Shown here: positions 9,025 through 17,057 of the stretch, piece after piece
Layout: each line of letters opens with the position of its first letter
Position numbering within the stretch: the stretch's first letter is position 1
From: Acidobacteriota bacterium
GTDB lineage: Bacteria > Acidobacteriota > Terriglobia > Terriglobales > Acidobacteriaceae
Reading direction: 5' to 3'
DNA: 64,000 nucleotides
NCBI GenBank assembly: GCA_018268915.1
Contig: JAFDVQ010000009.1
Coordinates: forward strand, 1-64,000
Notes under the pieces: model-generated
Told to the model about the DNA's origin: nothing
Databases searched by the model: none
The model's input: only the letters and a program-made list of their open reading frames with translations
Position numbers and translations under genes: made by a program

Positions 9025-9813
9025 TCAGGAATGGTTGGGGGCTTCCGAGTAGACCTGCTGCGTAACTTTGCGCCCTTTGGCATCGAATCGCGACAAGTGG
9101 ATGATGCCAAGCTTATGCGCCACAAAGGAAAGAGTGGTTCCTACGACGCCCAGGCCGTACTCGATGCTGCGCTTCAGATTGATGGATGAAGCTTCTTCGA
9201 AGTATTTGGTCGGGCAGGATATCTCGCCGATTCTGAAGCCGAACATCACTGCCTGAGCGATCATCTGATTGTCGAAAACGAAGTCGTCGGAGTTCTCAAG
9301 AATAGGCAGTGACTCCAACAGCGGCCGTGAGAAAGCGCGAAAGCCGGTGTGATACTCGGAGAGCTTTACGCCGAGGAAGAGGTTCTGGAACGCGGTGAGC
9401 AGGCGATTGGAGATGTATTTGTAGACAGGCATGCCGCCTCGCAGGGCGCCGCCGCCGAGGATGCGCGAGGCAAGGACCATGTCATATACGCCGCTCGCGA
9501 TCATGCCAGCCATGGCGGGCACGAGCAGCGGAGTGTACTGGTAGTCGGGATGCACCATGACGACAATGTCAGCGCCAGCAGCAAGAGCCTCGCGGTAGCA
9601 GGTCTGCTGGTTGCGGCCGTAGCCGTAGTTCTGCTCATGAACAAAAGTGGTGATGCCGAGGTCGCGCGAGAGCTGGGCTGTCTGGTCTCTGCTAGAGTCG
9701 TCGACAAGGATGCGGATATCGACCACATCCGAAAGCTCGCGGACAGTCATCTCGAGGGTCTTCGCGGCGTTATACGCCGGCATGACCACCGCGACTTTTT
9801 TGCCATTGATCAT
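9025..9813 (-). CDS. Family 2 glycosyltransferase, dolichyl-phosphate-mannose-synthase-like
   Basis: A 262-residue cytoplasmic GT-A enzyme. The N-terminus VAVVMPAYNAAKTLEMTV and the ILVDDSSRDQT block are typical of family 2; VMVHPDYQY replaces the usual DxD-containing DADLQY segment, with D at the start of the YQY motif. A later TGFRAFSR block is the DPM1-type acceptor region. There are no C-terminal membrane helices, so it belongs to the soluble polyprenyl-phosphate hexose synthase group. It sits directly before two GT87 genes, which need exactly such a lipid-phosphate sugar. Which nucleotide sugar it uses is not visible. ATG 9813 was taken as the start; the upstream GGGGG is rather far. Confidence 0.85.
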   Translation of the reverse strand: MINGKKVAVVMPAYNAAKTLEMTVRELSDVVDIRILVDDSSRDQTAQLSRDLGITTFVHEQNYGYGRNQQTCYREALAAGADIVVMVHPDYQYTPLLVPAMAGMIASGVYDMVLASRILGGGALRGGMPVYKYISNRLLTAFQNLFLGVKLSEYHTGFRAFSRPLLESLPILENSDDFVFDNQMIAQAVMFGFRIGEISCPTKYFEEASSINLKRSIEYGLGVVGTTLSFVAHKLGIIHLSRFDAKGRKVTQQVYSEAPNHS

Positions 9814-9866
9814 CCCTGGTTCGACCCCCGTTCAACCTATTCTCCCATCTTTCAAGCCTTGTCTAG

Positions 9867-11630
9867 TCAACGGAGTGGCACTGCAGTAACCTGTTGCGGC
9901 AACGGGTATGGGATCACGGTTTCCGAGGATGAGTCTGGCTGAATAAGCCAAGCCTTTCGCTGACTGTAGTGTCGGATCAGTTCGGCGTCACTCGCGGAGT
10001 CCATGGCGCGAGCCCAGATGATTTTGGAGCCGTCAATGTCGGCGCCGTTGTACACCCACTCGTCGAGCGGATCATGATCGGGGGCGTAGCGGACGATGGC
10101 AAGCTGGCCGCCGCTTCCCTGATCCAACTGGTGTTCTACGAGGGATCGCTGGGTAACGAAATGGTCAGGTCCGAACCAGCTGACGATCCAGGTGGAGACT
10201 GGTTTCTCGGGGATGGCACAACCAATCTGCTTGTTGAACGGCCGAATGACAGCCATAAAGACGCAGATCGCGACGAGCGATTGAGTCATTGCGCGCCCGA
10301 CGGGCTGGCCGCCTGGTCTGCAATGGTAGAGTTGGCGCAAAGCCTGGAGTCCGACCGCGTAGAAGGCTGCCGTAAATGGCGCGAGATAGTGGGGTATGAG
10401 GAAGATCTCGATTGCCATGCCTGCCGCGAGCACGCAGAGTGAGATGACAAGGAAGCGGATCCGCCGGTCACGAAGAGCCAATGGCAACAGGAACAGGGGC
10501 GGGATTAAGGCGATTCCGGTGAAAAAATAGACGCCGCGAATAGCTTTAACCGTGGTCATCAAGAAGAATCCGCTGATGGAGTGATTGCGGTTGTAGTCGT
10601 CCAGCTCGTCTACTTTGTAGAACCGGCGCATTTCGGCGTGACGGTAGTGAGGCTCGGGGCGGGGCTCCTGCCAGACGTAGTAGGGCGCCATGGCGTAGGT
10701 TGCGCGGTTGATGGTGTACGGCAGGGTGAGCGGGCTGCCGAAGGCTTTGTAGTCGTAATATCCAAGCCAGCCGATTCCAGCAGTGAGCAGGACCAAGGCA
10801 GGGACGGCACGGATCAGGAAATTCCGGGCAGAGAGAAGCTTTGTCGTGACCAGCAAGTGGATCAAGACTATGACCACGGGAAAGCACAGCAGGAGTCCTT
10901 CGTACGGGCGGGAGATGGCAAGGATCACGGCTCCCGCAGCCATGACCGTGAGATAACGCGATCCAGGGGACCGCTTGAATCGTGGCAAGGCTCCCAGCAC
11001 CAGGGCTCCGCCGATGGCGCAAATAGGCCCCGCTGTGTGGTAGGTGCTCGTCCAATAGCTGAAGAGAGCGATGCGCATCACCGCCAGAAAGCCTCCCAGG
11101 AGAGCCCAGGAAGGCGGCAGCCAGCCCTGAAGCATCCAGAGCAGTGCCGCGCACATGACGGCGCTGCTAATGAGGACAGCGAACCACGGCTGGCCGAAAA
11201 GCAGTTTCCCTCCGGCCATAAGCAGCCCCTGAGCCGGAAAATACATGCTGGCGTAGGTGGGGAGCATGTCCACGTGGATGGTTTCGAAGTGCGTCCACAT
11301 GGCAGGGGTTGGATTTGCAAGCCTGCCATGAGCGAAGGTGTCTGCAGCTAGCAGGTTGCTGAAGTCGTCGGGCGCGAACGGCATGGGAACCTGATGAATC
11401 GGCAGAAGGGCAAGACGGATGATGAGCGGGGCAAGGCCAACGATCAAGAGAGAGAAACGAGGCTTTCGCGCTAGCCGGCTGAAGTGATGTCCGACGAAAC
11501 CGAATGAACGCTGTCCGAGGCGTGGCCACGCGAAAGATATGGCGACAGCGAGAACTGTAAGGGCGCCTTCGATTCCCATCAAGGAAAATTGGGCTTGGGG
11601 CGCGGCCTGCATTGCTAGAAATGCCGTCAT
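9867..11630 (-). CDS. GT-C-like polytopic membrane glycosyltransferase
   Basis: A 587-residue integral membrane protein with about a dozen hydrophobic segments. The first large outer loop carries PFAPDDFSNLLAADTFAHG, an acidic pair of the kind found in GT39/GT83-type and related GT-C enzymes, followed by a long loop with HFETIHVDMLPTYASMYFP. The last ~150 residues are hydrophilic and probably extracytoplasmic. It starts at ATG 11630, whose ATGA overlaps the stop of the upstream gene, so the pair is translationally coupled. Its neighbours suggest a sugar-transfer step from a lipid carrier; this is inference, since no catalytic residue has been proven for this family. Confidence 0.7.
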   Translation of the reverse strand: MTAFLAMQAAPQAQFSLMGIEGALTVLAVAISFAWPRLGQRSFGFVGHHFSRLARKPRFSLLIVGLAPLIIRLALLPIHQVPMPFAPDDFSNLLAADTFAHGRLANPTPAMWTHFETIHVDMLPTYASMYFPAQGLLMAGGKLLFGQPWFAVLISSAVMCAALLWMLQGWLPPSWALLGGFLAVMRIALFSYWTSTYHTAGPICAIGGALVLGALPRFKRSPGSRYLTVMAAGAVILAISRPYEGLLLCFPVVIVLIHLLVTTKLLSARNFLIRAVPALVLLTAGIGWLGYYDYKAFGSPLTLPYTINRATYAMAPYYVWQEPRPEPHYRHAEMRRFYKVDELDDYNRNHSISGFFLMTTVKAIRGVYFFTGIALIPPLFLLPLALRDRRIRFLVISLCVLAAGMAIEIFLIPHYLAPFTAAFYAVGLQALRQLYHCRPGGQPVGRAMTQSLVAICVFMAVIRPFNKQIGCAIPEKPVSTWIVSWFGPDHFVTQRSLVEHQLDQGSGGQLAIVRYAPDHDPLDEWVYNGADIDGSKIIWARAMDSASDAELIRHYSQRKAWLIQPDSSSETVIPYPLPQQVTAVPLR

Positions 11631-12979
11631 CGCTGCCCGGGGCTTGCATGTTTGATTAGCTGCATGTGCCAGCCCTCCGGATTGATCGAAATCGACACTG
11701 TGCTTCCAGCAGGTGCCACCTCAAATCGTCGCACCTCGGCGGCGTAGTCGAGGTTCGGGAAGACGGGGCGTCTCCACTGGATGGCGATCCCGAAGCAGAC
11801 GCAGCACAGTATTGCGCCGCAGAAGATTTTCAAGATTTTGACTTGGACGGTGACTCCGTACAGAAGAAGCCAGATGAAGGTGAGAGTAGGTAAGAACCAG
11901 TAGCGTACCGCTCCCGCCTTTGCAATCATCTGCCATTGGCTGGTTCCGGGCGGTGCATACGACGATGGGAGTGCCAGGGCCGCGCAGAGAAGCATTGTGG
12001 AATACATCCCGAGCAACTTCATCGGAAATGGCGCGCTGCGCAAGACCGAAGCGACAATAATCAAACCTAGAATCGCTGCAAAGAAGAGAACGACAAATGC
12101 TTGACGTCCAGGAATGGCCGCGAAGTTGTTTGCCCCGATCAGGGATCCCAGAAACACATTTCCGCCCAGGATGCGGACAAAAAGATCGAACGTGGCCCCA
12201 CGGGGTCCCCAGCCCGTACGGGCAGTGGGGCTCACGAGGGTCAGCCCAATCACCTGAATCACGCAGCAGGCAGCAAGTATGCCAGAGGGCATCCAGCGCC
12301 ATTGTCCAGCTCGTCGCAGGGCAAGTAGGAGAGAAATGGGCAATAGAAAGATGCAGAAAGGCCCTGTGAGGCCGCTAAGGACGACGAGGAACACTTCAAC
12401 TGCTCGACTAGCCCTTGTGACTGCTGGGGTTCCTGCAAGCAGGAGAAATACGCAAAATGCAAGGACCCACTGCTCGTTTGTGATATTGGCGCAGATCTCA
12501 GGACTGCTGGGAAGGGCGATGTAGGCCGTTGCAAGTGCGGCGCGAAGTCGCAGACCACCCCATCCTGAAGAACGATGCGCGAGCATAAGGTTCACCGGCA
12601 GCACGTGGATTGCGATGGCGAGGATGTTGAGAACCAGAGGAGCCAGAAGAAGCGGGGCGAGAAGCGACAGATCGGCAGCAATTCGCGGGAGAGTCTGGAA
12701 ATAGCCTACTTCCGTGCGAAAAAGGGGTCGCCAAGGACCCAGGTTGTAGGCGTCGGCAAACCACCTAGTGCCGTCCTCTGCCCAGAACTGCGCGTGGAAG
12801 ATGGCATCTGGCTTGCGCGTTATGAGAAGAGCATACGCAAGAAGAAACAGAACAACGTGCTGCCAGAGGTTGAGGTTAAAGCCAAACTCGGCGCGACCCG
12901 CTATCTTGGGGCTTTTTTGAACTGCTGGTTGGGGAGCGAGAAGCATGGGAATGGCAACTTCATGATAAAGGGTTGACAA
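11627..12979 (-). CDS. Polytopic membrane protein with GT-C-like acidic loop
   Basis: A 450-residue membrane protein with roughly ten hydrophobic segments. Right after the first helix it has HAQFWAEDGTRWFADAY, an acidic aromatic loop resembling GT-C enzymes. I do not recognise a named family. The frame opens at TTG 12979; ATG 12946 (11 codons in) is an alternative and neither has a good ribosome site. It is the first gene of the minus-strand run that continues to 3992, with a 4-bp overlap into the next gene. Upstream lies the terminator region of the pilin gene, so a promoter in 12980-13100 is likely, though I could not pick one with confidence. Confidence 0.65.
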   Translation of the reverse strand: MSTLYHEVAIPMLLAPQPAVQKSPKIAGRAEFGFNLNLWQHVVLFLLAYALLITRKPDAIFHAQFWAEDGTRWFADAYNLGPWRPLFRTEVGYFQTLPRIAADLSLLAPLLLAPLVLNILAIAIHVLPVNLMLAHRSSGWGGLRLRAALATAYIALPSSPEICANITNEQWVLAFCVFLLLAGTPAVTRASRAVEVFLVVLSGLTGPFCIFLLPISLLLALRRAGQWRWMPSGILAACCVIQVIGLTLVSPTARTGWGPRGATFDLFVRILGGNVFLGSLIGANNFAAIPGRQAFVVLFFAAILGLIIVASVLRSAPFPMKLLGMYSTMLLCAALALPSSYAPPGTSQWQMIAKAGAVRYWFLPTLTFIWLLLYGVTVQVKILKIFCGAILCCVCFGIAIQWRRPVFPNLDYAAEVRRFEVAPAGSTVSISINPEGWHMQLIKHASPGQR

Positions 12980-13100
12980 ACTCGAATAGAGCGAAGTCGA
13001 GTCTATTTATCGAGCCAGAGTAACTCGCTAGTCAGGAGGAGTTATATGAGAGTTCTGCTGTAAGGGCGTTTGCGGAAGAGTACAGAAATACTCGCAAAGG

Positions 13101-13133
13101 AAAAGCGGAAACAGATTGCCTGTTTCCGCTTTT
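13101..13133 (-). terminator. Strong hairpin downstream of flp
   Basis: A perfect 14-bp inverted repeat (13101-13114 AAAAGCGGAAACAG pairing with 13120-13133) with a 5-nt loop. The A-run at the left edge gives TTTT on the minus strand, so it fits a rho-independent terminator for the pilin transcript 45 bp after its stop. It would also work on the plus strand. Confidence 0.85.
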
Positions 13134-13147
13134 CACAGCTAGGAGTC

Positions 13148-13172
13148 ACAGGCGGAGACGAGCCCCGCCTGT
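13148..13172 (-). other. Second hairpin just after the flp stop
   Basis: Perfect 8-bp stem (13148-13155 ACAGGCGG with 13165-13172) and a 9-nt loop, beginning 6 nt past the pilin stop codon and ahead of the main terminator. It lacks a U-tract, so it may protect the 3' end of an abundant pilin mRNA rather than terminate it. Confidence 0.6.
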
Positions 13173-13177
13173 AGAAA

Positions 13178-13372
13178 CTACACGTTGGAGGTGAGGGTGC
13201 TGGCGATGCTCGAGAAGGCCTTGTTCAAGCCCGTCGCGAGGTAGCCCATGCCGGTGATCGCGCCGAACGCGATCAGAGCAACTACGAGGGCGTACTCAAC
13301 GAGGTCCTGGCCTTCTTCGCGCTCGATCAGCGACTTGGCAACGAGGTACATCTTCATCATGGTGTTGTTCAT
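13178..13372 (-). CDS. flp: Flp-type IVb pilin
   Basis: A 64-residue pilin of the Flp/Fap family, the main subunit of Tad pili. A short basic leader (residues 1-17) is followed by EREEGQDLVEYALVVALI, the hallmark: the prepilin peptidase is expected to cut at a glycine before the E/Y pair, giving a mature protein with a hydrophobic helix and short C-terminal tail. The length is normal. GGAG lies about 11 nt before ATG 13372. The gene stands alone with its own promoter and 3' hairpins, as expected for a highly expressed monocistronic pilin. It is unusual in being 5 kb from the rest of the Tad locus, with GT-C glycosyltransferase genes on both sides. Confidence 0.95.
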   Translation of the reverse strand: MNNTMMKMYLVAKSLIEREEGQDLVEYALVVALIAFGAITGMGYLATGLNKAFSSIASTLTSNV

Positions 13373-13458
13373 TTTTGAAAAATCTCCATTTCCTGGGTTG
13401 GGGTTCCAGTCTAGGACTGGGTGTCGTGCATGGCTTGAAGCAAGTGTTGTGCTTTTGG

Positions 13459-13487
13459 TTTTAGCACTTGGTTTAATTTAAAGTCAA
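13459..13487 (-). promoter_or_regulatory. Predicted sigma70-type promoter of flp
   Basis: On the minus strand TTGACT (13482-13487) and CTAAAA (13459-13464) are separated by 17 bp, leaving a leader of about 80 nt before the pilin start. An inverted pair CAAGTG/CACTTG (13441-13446 and 13465-13470) straddles the -10 element and could be an operator. The -35 is good, the -10 only fair. Confidence 0.5.
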
Positions 13488-13574
13488 TCGCTGTCAGAGG
13501 GGGATAGCACTTCTGGGGTAACGATAGTTATCAAACGCGGTATTGATCGACCAGGAAGTAAAACATCGAGACAT

Positions 13575-13592
13575 ATAACACTAAAGTGTTAT
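13575..13592. promoter_or_regulatory. 18-bp palindrome upstream of flp
   Basis: ATAACACT-AA-AGTGTTAT is a perfect dyad about 90 bp upstream of the predicted flp -35 element, in the flp/PAP2 gap. Size and symmetry suit a dimeric transcription factor site. No regulator is encoded next to it. Confidence 0.45.
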
Positions 13593-13596
13593 TCCC

Positions 13597-13622
13597 AAAC
13601 AGCCGGTGTTTACGGGCTGTTT
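13597..13622. terminator. Hairpin downstream of the PAP2 gene
   Basis: Perfect 8-bp stem AAACAGCC (13597-13604) with GGCTGTTT (13615-13622) and a 10-nt loop. It lies 115 bp past the PAP2 stop on the minus strand. The T-run is short in both directions (TTTT on plus, TTT on minus), so termination is plausible but not certain. The rest of 13623-13737 shows nothing I can name. Confidence 0.4.
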
Positions 13623-13737
13623 TCACGACCCGTTAAAGCAGTTGAGCTGCAATATCTTGGCACGAAAAAGCTGCTATCAGCAACTCAGATGCGCGTTTGG
13701 ACCGCACTCCAGCCACCCAGATCCGAACCCGCCCACA

Positions 13738-14691
13738 TCATGATTTTGAAGCATTTCCGACCTGCCGATAGCTACCGTAAATCACCACGTTAGACAGGAC
13801 CGTACAGACGGCTACCATCAGGACACCGGCGATGACATCAACTCCATAGTGCCAGCCAGTTGTCACGGTGGAGATGGTGATGAGGCTGGCAACGAGGATG
13901 GCGGGATAACGAAGGTAACGGAATGAATAGAGCGCCTGCGCCGAAACGATTGCCCAAAAAGCATGAAAAGAGGGCAGGCACACGATGCCTCCGAAATTGT
14001 CGTGAATGTCTAGCGACCCATGGCGCAAAGCGTGAATTGTGGCCTCACAGGCCTGTTGCAGTTTGTCGGGAGGGAATCCCCACCCCACCCAGGGCCCGAC
14101 CGCAGGAAGAAAGATCATCAGCGGCAGGGCTAAAACAAAACTGAATGCATTCGATAGAACAAACCGCTGCGCCGCTTCCCTTCTACCGAGCAGCGCGGGT
14201 AGGAGGATCGCGCACAAGACCAGCGGGTGAAGGGTAAATGCATACGATCGGTAGAGCAGAGCTTCTACCGATGGATGACGACGAGCGAGTTGAATGATTC
14301 CGGGCACATGGATACCGAGGTGCTGATCCAGACTTCGCCAGAGGTTGTCTCGAAGCGGATATGCGAACGTAGCTGTTATCGGCGCAGCCTGTGCGATGAG
14401 CACAGCGATCAATAACGTCCAGGGAAGCATCAGGGAGCTATCGCGATGATTCCATTTCTTACGATCATGGAACAAAACTGCAGGGAGAGTTAACGGGGCA
14501 CTGAGAACCAGCACCGTAATGATCATTGGTCGGGCCGACTTCATCGCTCCCGGAGGAGCGGCCAGGATGCAGAAAGTCAGCAAGACCAAGCTGGAGAAGG
14601 CAAGAGCATATTGCACGCGCGATGACCACTGACCTGGGGGCTGAGGGCTCGGTTCACCAACGGCAGTGTCCGTGATAACTCTGGGGTGCAT
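13738..14691 (-). CDS. PAP2-superfamily membrane phosphatase
   Basis: A 317-residue polytopic protein of the PAP2 type related to inositol-phosphorylceramide synthase-like enzymes. Motif 2 is PSFHAFW and motif 3 is STVTTGWHYGVD (S-x5-H-x3-D type), supplying the catalytic histidines and aspartate; the first motif is not clear. Such enzymes dephosphorylate or transfer phospholipid or polyprenyl-phosphate groups on the outer face of the membrane. I start at ATG 14691; the frame stays open to 14862, but that extension overlaps the upstream GT87 gene and looks non-coding. Its place among polyprenyl-sugar enzymes suggests carrier recycling or phospho-group transfer to a glycan, which is inference. 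Confidence 0.75.
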   Translation of the reverse strand: MHPRVITDTAVGEPSPQPPGQWSSRVQYALAFSSLVLLTFCILAAPPGAMKSARPMIITVLVLSAPLTLPAVLFHDRKKWNHRDSSLMLPWTLLIAVLIAQAAPITATFAYPLRDNLWRSLDQHLGIHVPGIIQLARRHPSVEALLYRSYAFTLHPLVLCAILLPALLGRREAAQRFVLSNAFSFVLALPLMIFLPAVGPWVGWGFPPDKLQQACEATIHALRHGSLDIHDNFGGIVCLPSFHAFWAIVSAQALYSFRYLRYPAILVASLITISTVTTGWHYGVDVIAGVLMVAVCTVLSNVVIYGSYRQVGNASKS

Positions 14692-14791
14692 GCCCCTCTC
14701 ACTATAACAACGGATAACTCCCTGCTTTCGTCGTGCTATCCGCTTTTCATTACGTTGGTTCGCTGTCCAACTGAACGTTTCTTCTTCACCC

Positions 14792-16123
14792 TTAGCCGTG
14801 TATGAGTGCTGCTTGGCTGGCACTCTGTTCATCAAGCGCTTTACTTCCAGAGAATCGGGCATATGCCCAAACGTAAAAAGCCGCCAAACAGCAGATCACC
14901 AGCCCCGGGGGGCGGCCTAGCATCAAGAAGGCGAGTTTGGACAGCGCACTTCCAGTGGGAGGATAGGGCGGTGCGAGGATCTCCATTGCGGCAAACGGGA
15001 GATCGGACGTTACCAGCACTCCGAATGAAGTCAGAGTCAGCGCAGTCCAGCCAGAGATGCCGCCTTCCTCCCATAAAGCAGCGCACGCCGGCAGAGTGAG
15101 GATCAGAATTTTGGCGTCGTAATATCGGTGATAGACAGGCAGTAATGTGAGACATGCCATTGCTGCGATTCCGAGCCAGATGCCTTTTCTCGTTCTACGG
15201 GTATGCAGCGTCACAAGGATCCAAGCTAGGAACAGAACACCCCAGATCGCGAGCGCGGCAAAATTGTAGATTCGCGGCTCGTTGCGAATCAGTGCGAAGA
15301 GAGGCTGCAGGTTTACCATTCCCTGCGCTGTAGCCCCGGCGGGATCGTTTCGGGTTCCGCCAGTAGAATAGCCGACGATGTTGGTTTGCAGCTCGTGCAT
15401 CCAGTGCGGGGAAATCTGGAAGAACCAGATCGAAGCGACGACAACGATCACAGCTAACAAGGCGAGCGACTGGAGAGCTTTTTTTCGCAACGCGCTGCCG
15501 GCCAGAAACAGAGCAGCCCAGATGAACAAAGTATCGTGCGGCTTGATGGCAAGGCTAATTGCGAGGCATAACACGCCGATGGCAGTCATACGGTTTTCGA
15601 TCAGACACCATGCTCCAATGATGCAAAGACTGACTGCGATTCCTGCAGGGTTGGCTGTTGCAAGAATAATGCCGCTGTTCGCAAGAATGATCGCCGTAAG
15701 GTAAAACGGCGGATCCGGAGCATATCTACTCGCCACGGTCCAGATTAGAAAGGCGCAGGCGGTCAGGAGAAGGAAGGTGACCCCGACCCATAGTGAGTAG
15801 GACATCGACCAGTTGAAAAGCGCAAAAGGAGCGAAGAACAGTTCGGCGGAGGGAGGATACAGCTGCTCGGCAACCAGATAGTAAGTCTCATAGCCCGGGG
15901 GCGCAGGAGGCAGTTGCTCTCCCCCTTCGTGGAAGTAAGTCTGGAGAAGCTGGTCGCGATTGTAGGGATCACAATGCCGTAACAGGCATCGAGCACCGAT
16001 GTAAACAACCTTGTAGTCGACCTCCGTGCCTTTGGCCGCTCGAGCTCGAAGGAGTCCCCAACAGAGCGAAAAGCTGCAAATAAAGGTGAAGATGGCAAGA
16101 ATTGTGAGATTCCGTTTGACCAT
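14792..16123 (-). CDS. GT87-family membrane glycosyltransferase
   Basis: A 443-residue polytopic protein clearly related to the two GT87 genes at 6300-9019: DYKVVYIGARCLL then DPY (52-54) in the first outer loop, SLAIKPHDT mid-protein and PVYHRYYDAK near the C-terminal third. Start ATG 16123 has no close ribosome site. It is divergent from the GT2 gene at 16277, with a 153-bp gap that must hold both promoters. It should use a polyprenyl-phosphate sugar like the others; the acceptor could be a glycan or a protein such as the pilin encoded nearby, which is only inferred. Confidence 0.85.
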   Translation of the reverse strand: MVKRNLTILAIFTFICSFSLCWGLLRARAAKGTEVDYKVVYIGARCLLRHCDPYNRDQLLQTYFHEGGEQLPPAPPGYETYYLVAEQLYPPSAELFFAPFALFNWSMSYSLWVGVTFLLLTACAFLIWTVASRYAPDPPFYLTAIILANSGIILATANPAGIAVSLCIIGAWCLIENRMTAIGVLCLAISLAIKPHDTLFIWAALFLAGSALRKKALQSLALLAVIVVVASIWFFQISPHWMHELQTNIVGYSTGGTRNDPAGATAQGMVNLQPLFALIRNEPRIYNFAALAIWGVLFLAWILVTLHTRRTRKGIWLGIAAMACLTLLPVYHRYYDAKILILTLPACAALWEEGGISGWTALTLTSFGVLVTSDLPFAAMEILAPPYPPTGSALSKLAFLMLGRPPGLVICCLAAFYVWAYARFSGSKALDEQSASQAALIHG

Positions 16124-16276
16124 ACAGTCTGTGCTTGAGTCTCCAGGGATTTGAGGCGGAGGCGTCTGTTTTTAGAAAGATTACTTCTGTCGCAAAAGGA
16201 AGCTATGGGCGACACATAACTCCATTTTCTCAGCTATAGTAAGCCAACAAGTACTAAAACTCTGAACAGATTCCAC

Positions 16277-17005
16277 ATGCTTGAAGTACAAGGTAATGAA
16301 CACATAGCACCGTGCATCTCTGTGGTCATGCCAGTTTTCAACGAAGCTGGAACGGTGGTACAGGTTGCTCGGGAGGTGCTCGCCCAGAGACCAGTGCAGC
16401 AACTCATCATCGTCGATGATGCTTCAAGCGACGGATCAGACAAGGTTGTGGCGGAGCTAGCTGCGGGAGAGCCTCGCATTTGCTTGATAAGCCATACAGT
16501 CAATCAGGGAAAAGGCGCCGCGTTGCGGACTGGAATTGCGAAGGCAGAAGCAGACATCGTCATCATTCAGGATGCAGATCTCGAATATGATCCAGCTGAA
16601 TACTTTCTGCTGCTCGGCCCGATTCTGTCAGGCAAGGCGGATGTTGTTTACGGTTCACGATTTCTGGGAGGACTTGGGGCTCATCGCGTACTGTATTTCT
16701 GGCACTCCGTCGGAAACAAGTTTCTGACGCTCTGTTCCAACATGGCCAGCGACTTGAACCTGACTGATATGGAGACGTGCTACAAAGCGTTCCGACGAGA
16801 GGTCATCCAAAAAATTCAGATTCAGGAGAACCGCTTCGGATTTGAACCGGAGATCACCGCGAAGCTTGCAAAAGCCAATTTGCGGATTTACGAGGTCGGA
16901 ATTTCCTACAGCGGCAGGACATACGCTGAGGGCAAAAAAATCGGTTGGCGCGACGGGGTTCGCGCTTTGTGGTGCATCATTCGATACAAGCTGCAGAATC
17001 AATAA
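16277..17005 (+). CDS. Family 2 glycosyltransferase, polyprenyl-phosphate-sugar synthase type
   Basis: A 242-residue GT-A enzyme: VVMPVFNEAGTV at the N-terminus, LIIVDDASSDGS, then IIQDADLEYDP, where the DAD aspartates coordinate metal and nucleotide sugar, and DMETCYKAFRRE in the acceptor region, as in DPM1- and GtrB-like enzymes. No membrane helices follow, so it is a soluble or peripheral type. It is better conserved than the GT2 at 9025-9813, whose DxD is altered. It is likely to make the lipid-phosphate sugar used by the GT87 enzymes on both sides (14792 and 17058). It converges on the next GT87 gene, with 52 bp between stops. Confidence 0.9.
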   Translation: MLEVQGNEHIAPCISVVMPVFNEAGTVVQVAREVLAQRPVQQLIIVDDASSDGSDKVVAELAAGEPRICLISHTVNQGKGAALRTGIAKAEADIVIIQDADLEYDPAEYFLLLGPILSGKADVVYGSRFLGGLGAHRVLYFWHSVGNKFLTLCSNMASDLNLTDMETCYKAFRREVIQKIQIQENRFGFEPEITAKLAKANLRIYEVGISYSGRTYAEGKKIGWRDGVRALWCIIRYKLQNQ

Positions 17006-17057
17006 GTGTCCCGCAATCGGCGACGACCCTCCAGAGCGGGCTCTGATATGGCTGTCA

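Noticed and set aside
13045..13063. Five-codon plus-strand frame (MRVLL) after a strong AGGAGG site
   Set aside because: Too short to support; it lies between two minus-strand genes and probably arises by chance.
14692..14862. N-terminal extension of the PAP2 protein
   Set aside because: The extension overlaps the upstream GT87 gene by 71 bp and is polar with no family similarity; ATG 14691 gives a protein starting just before the first helix.
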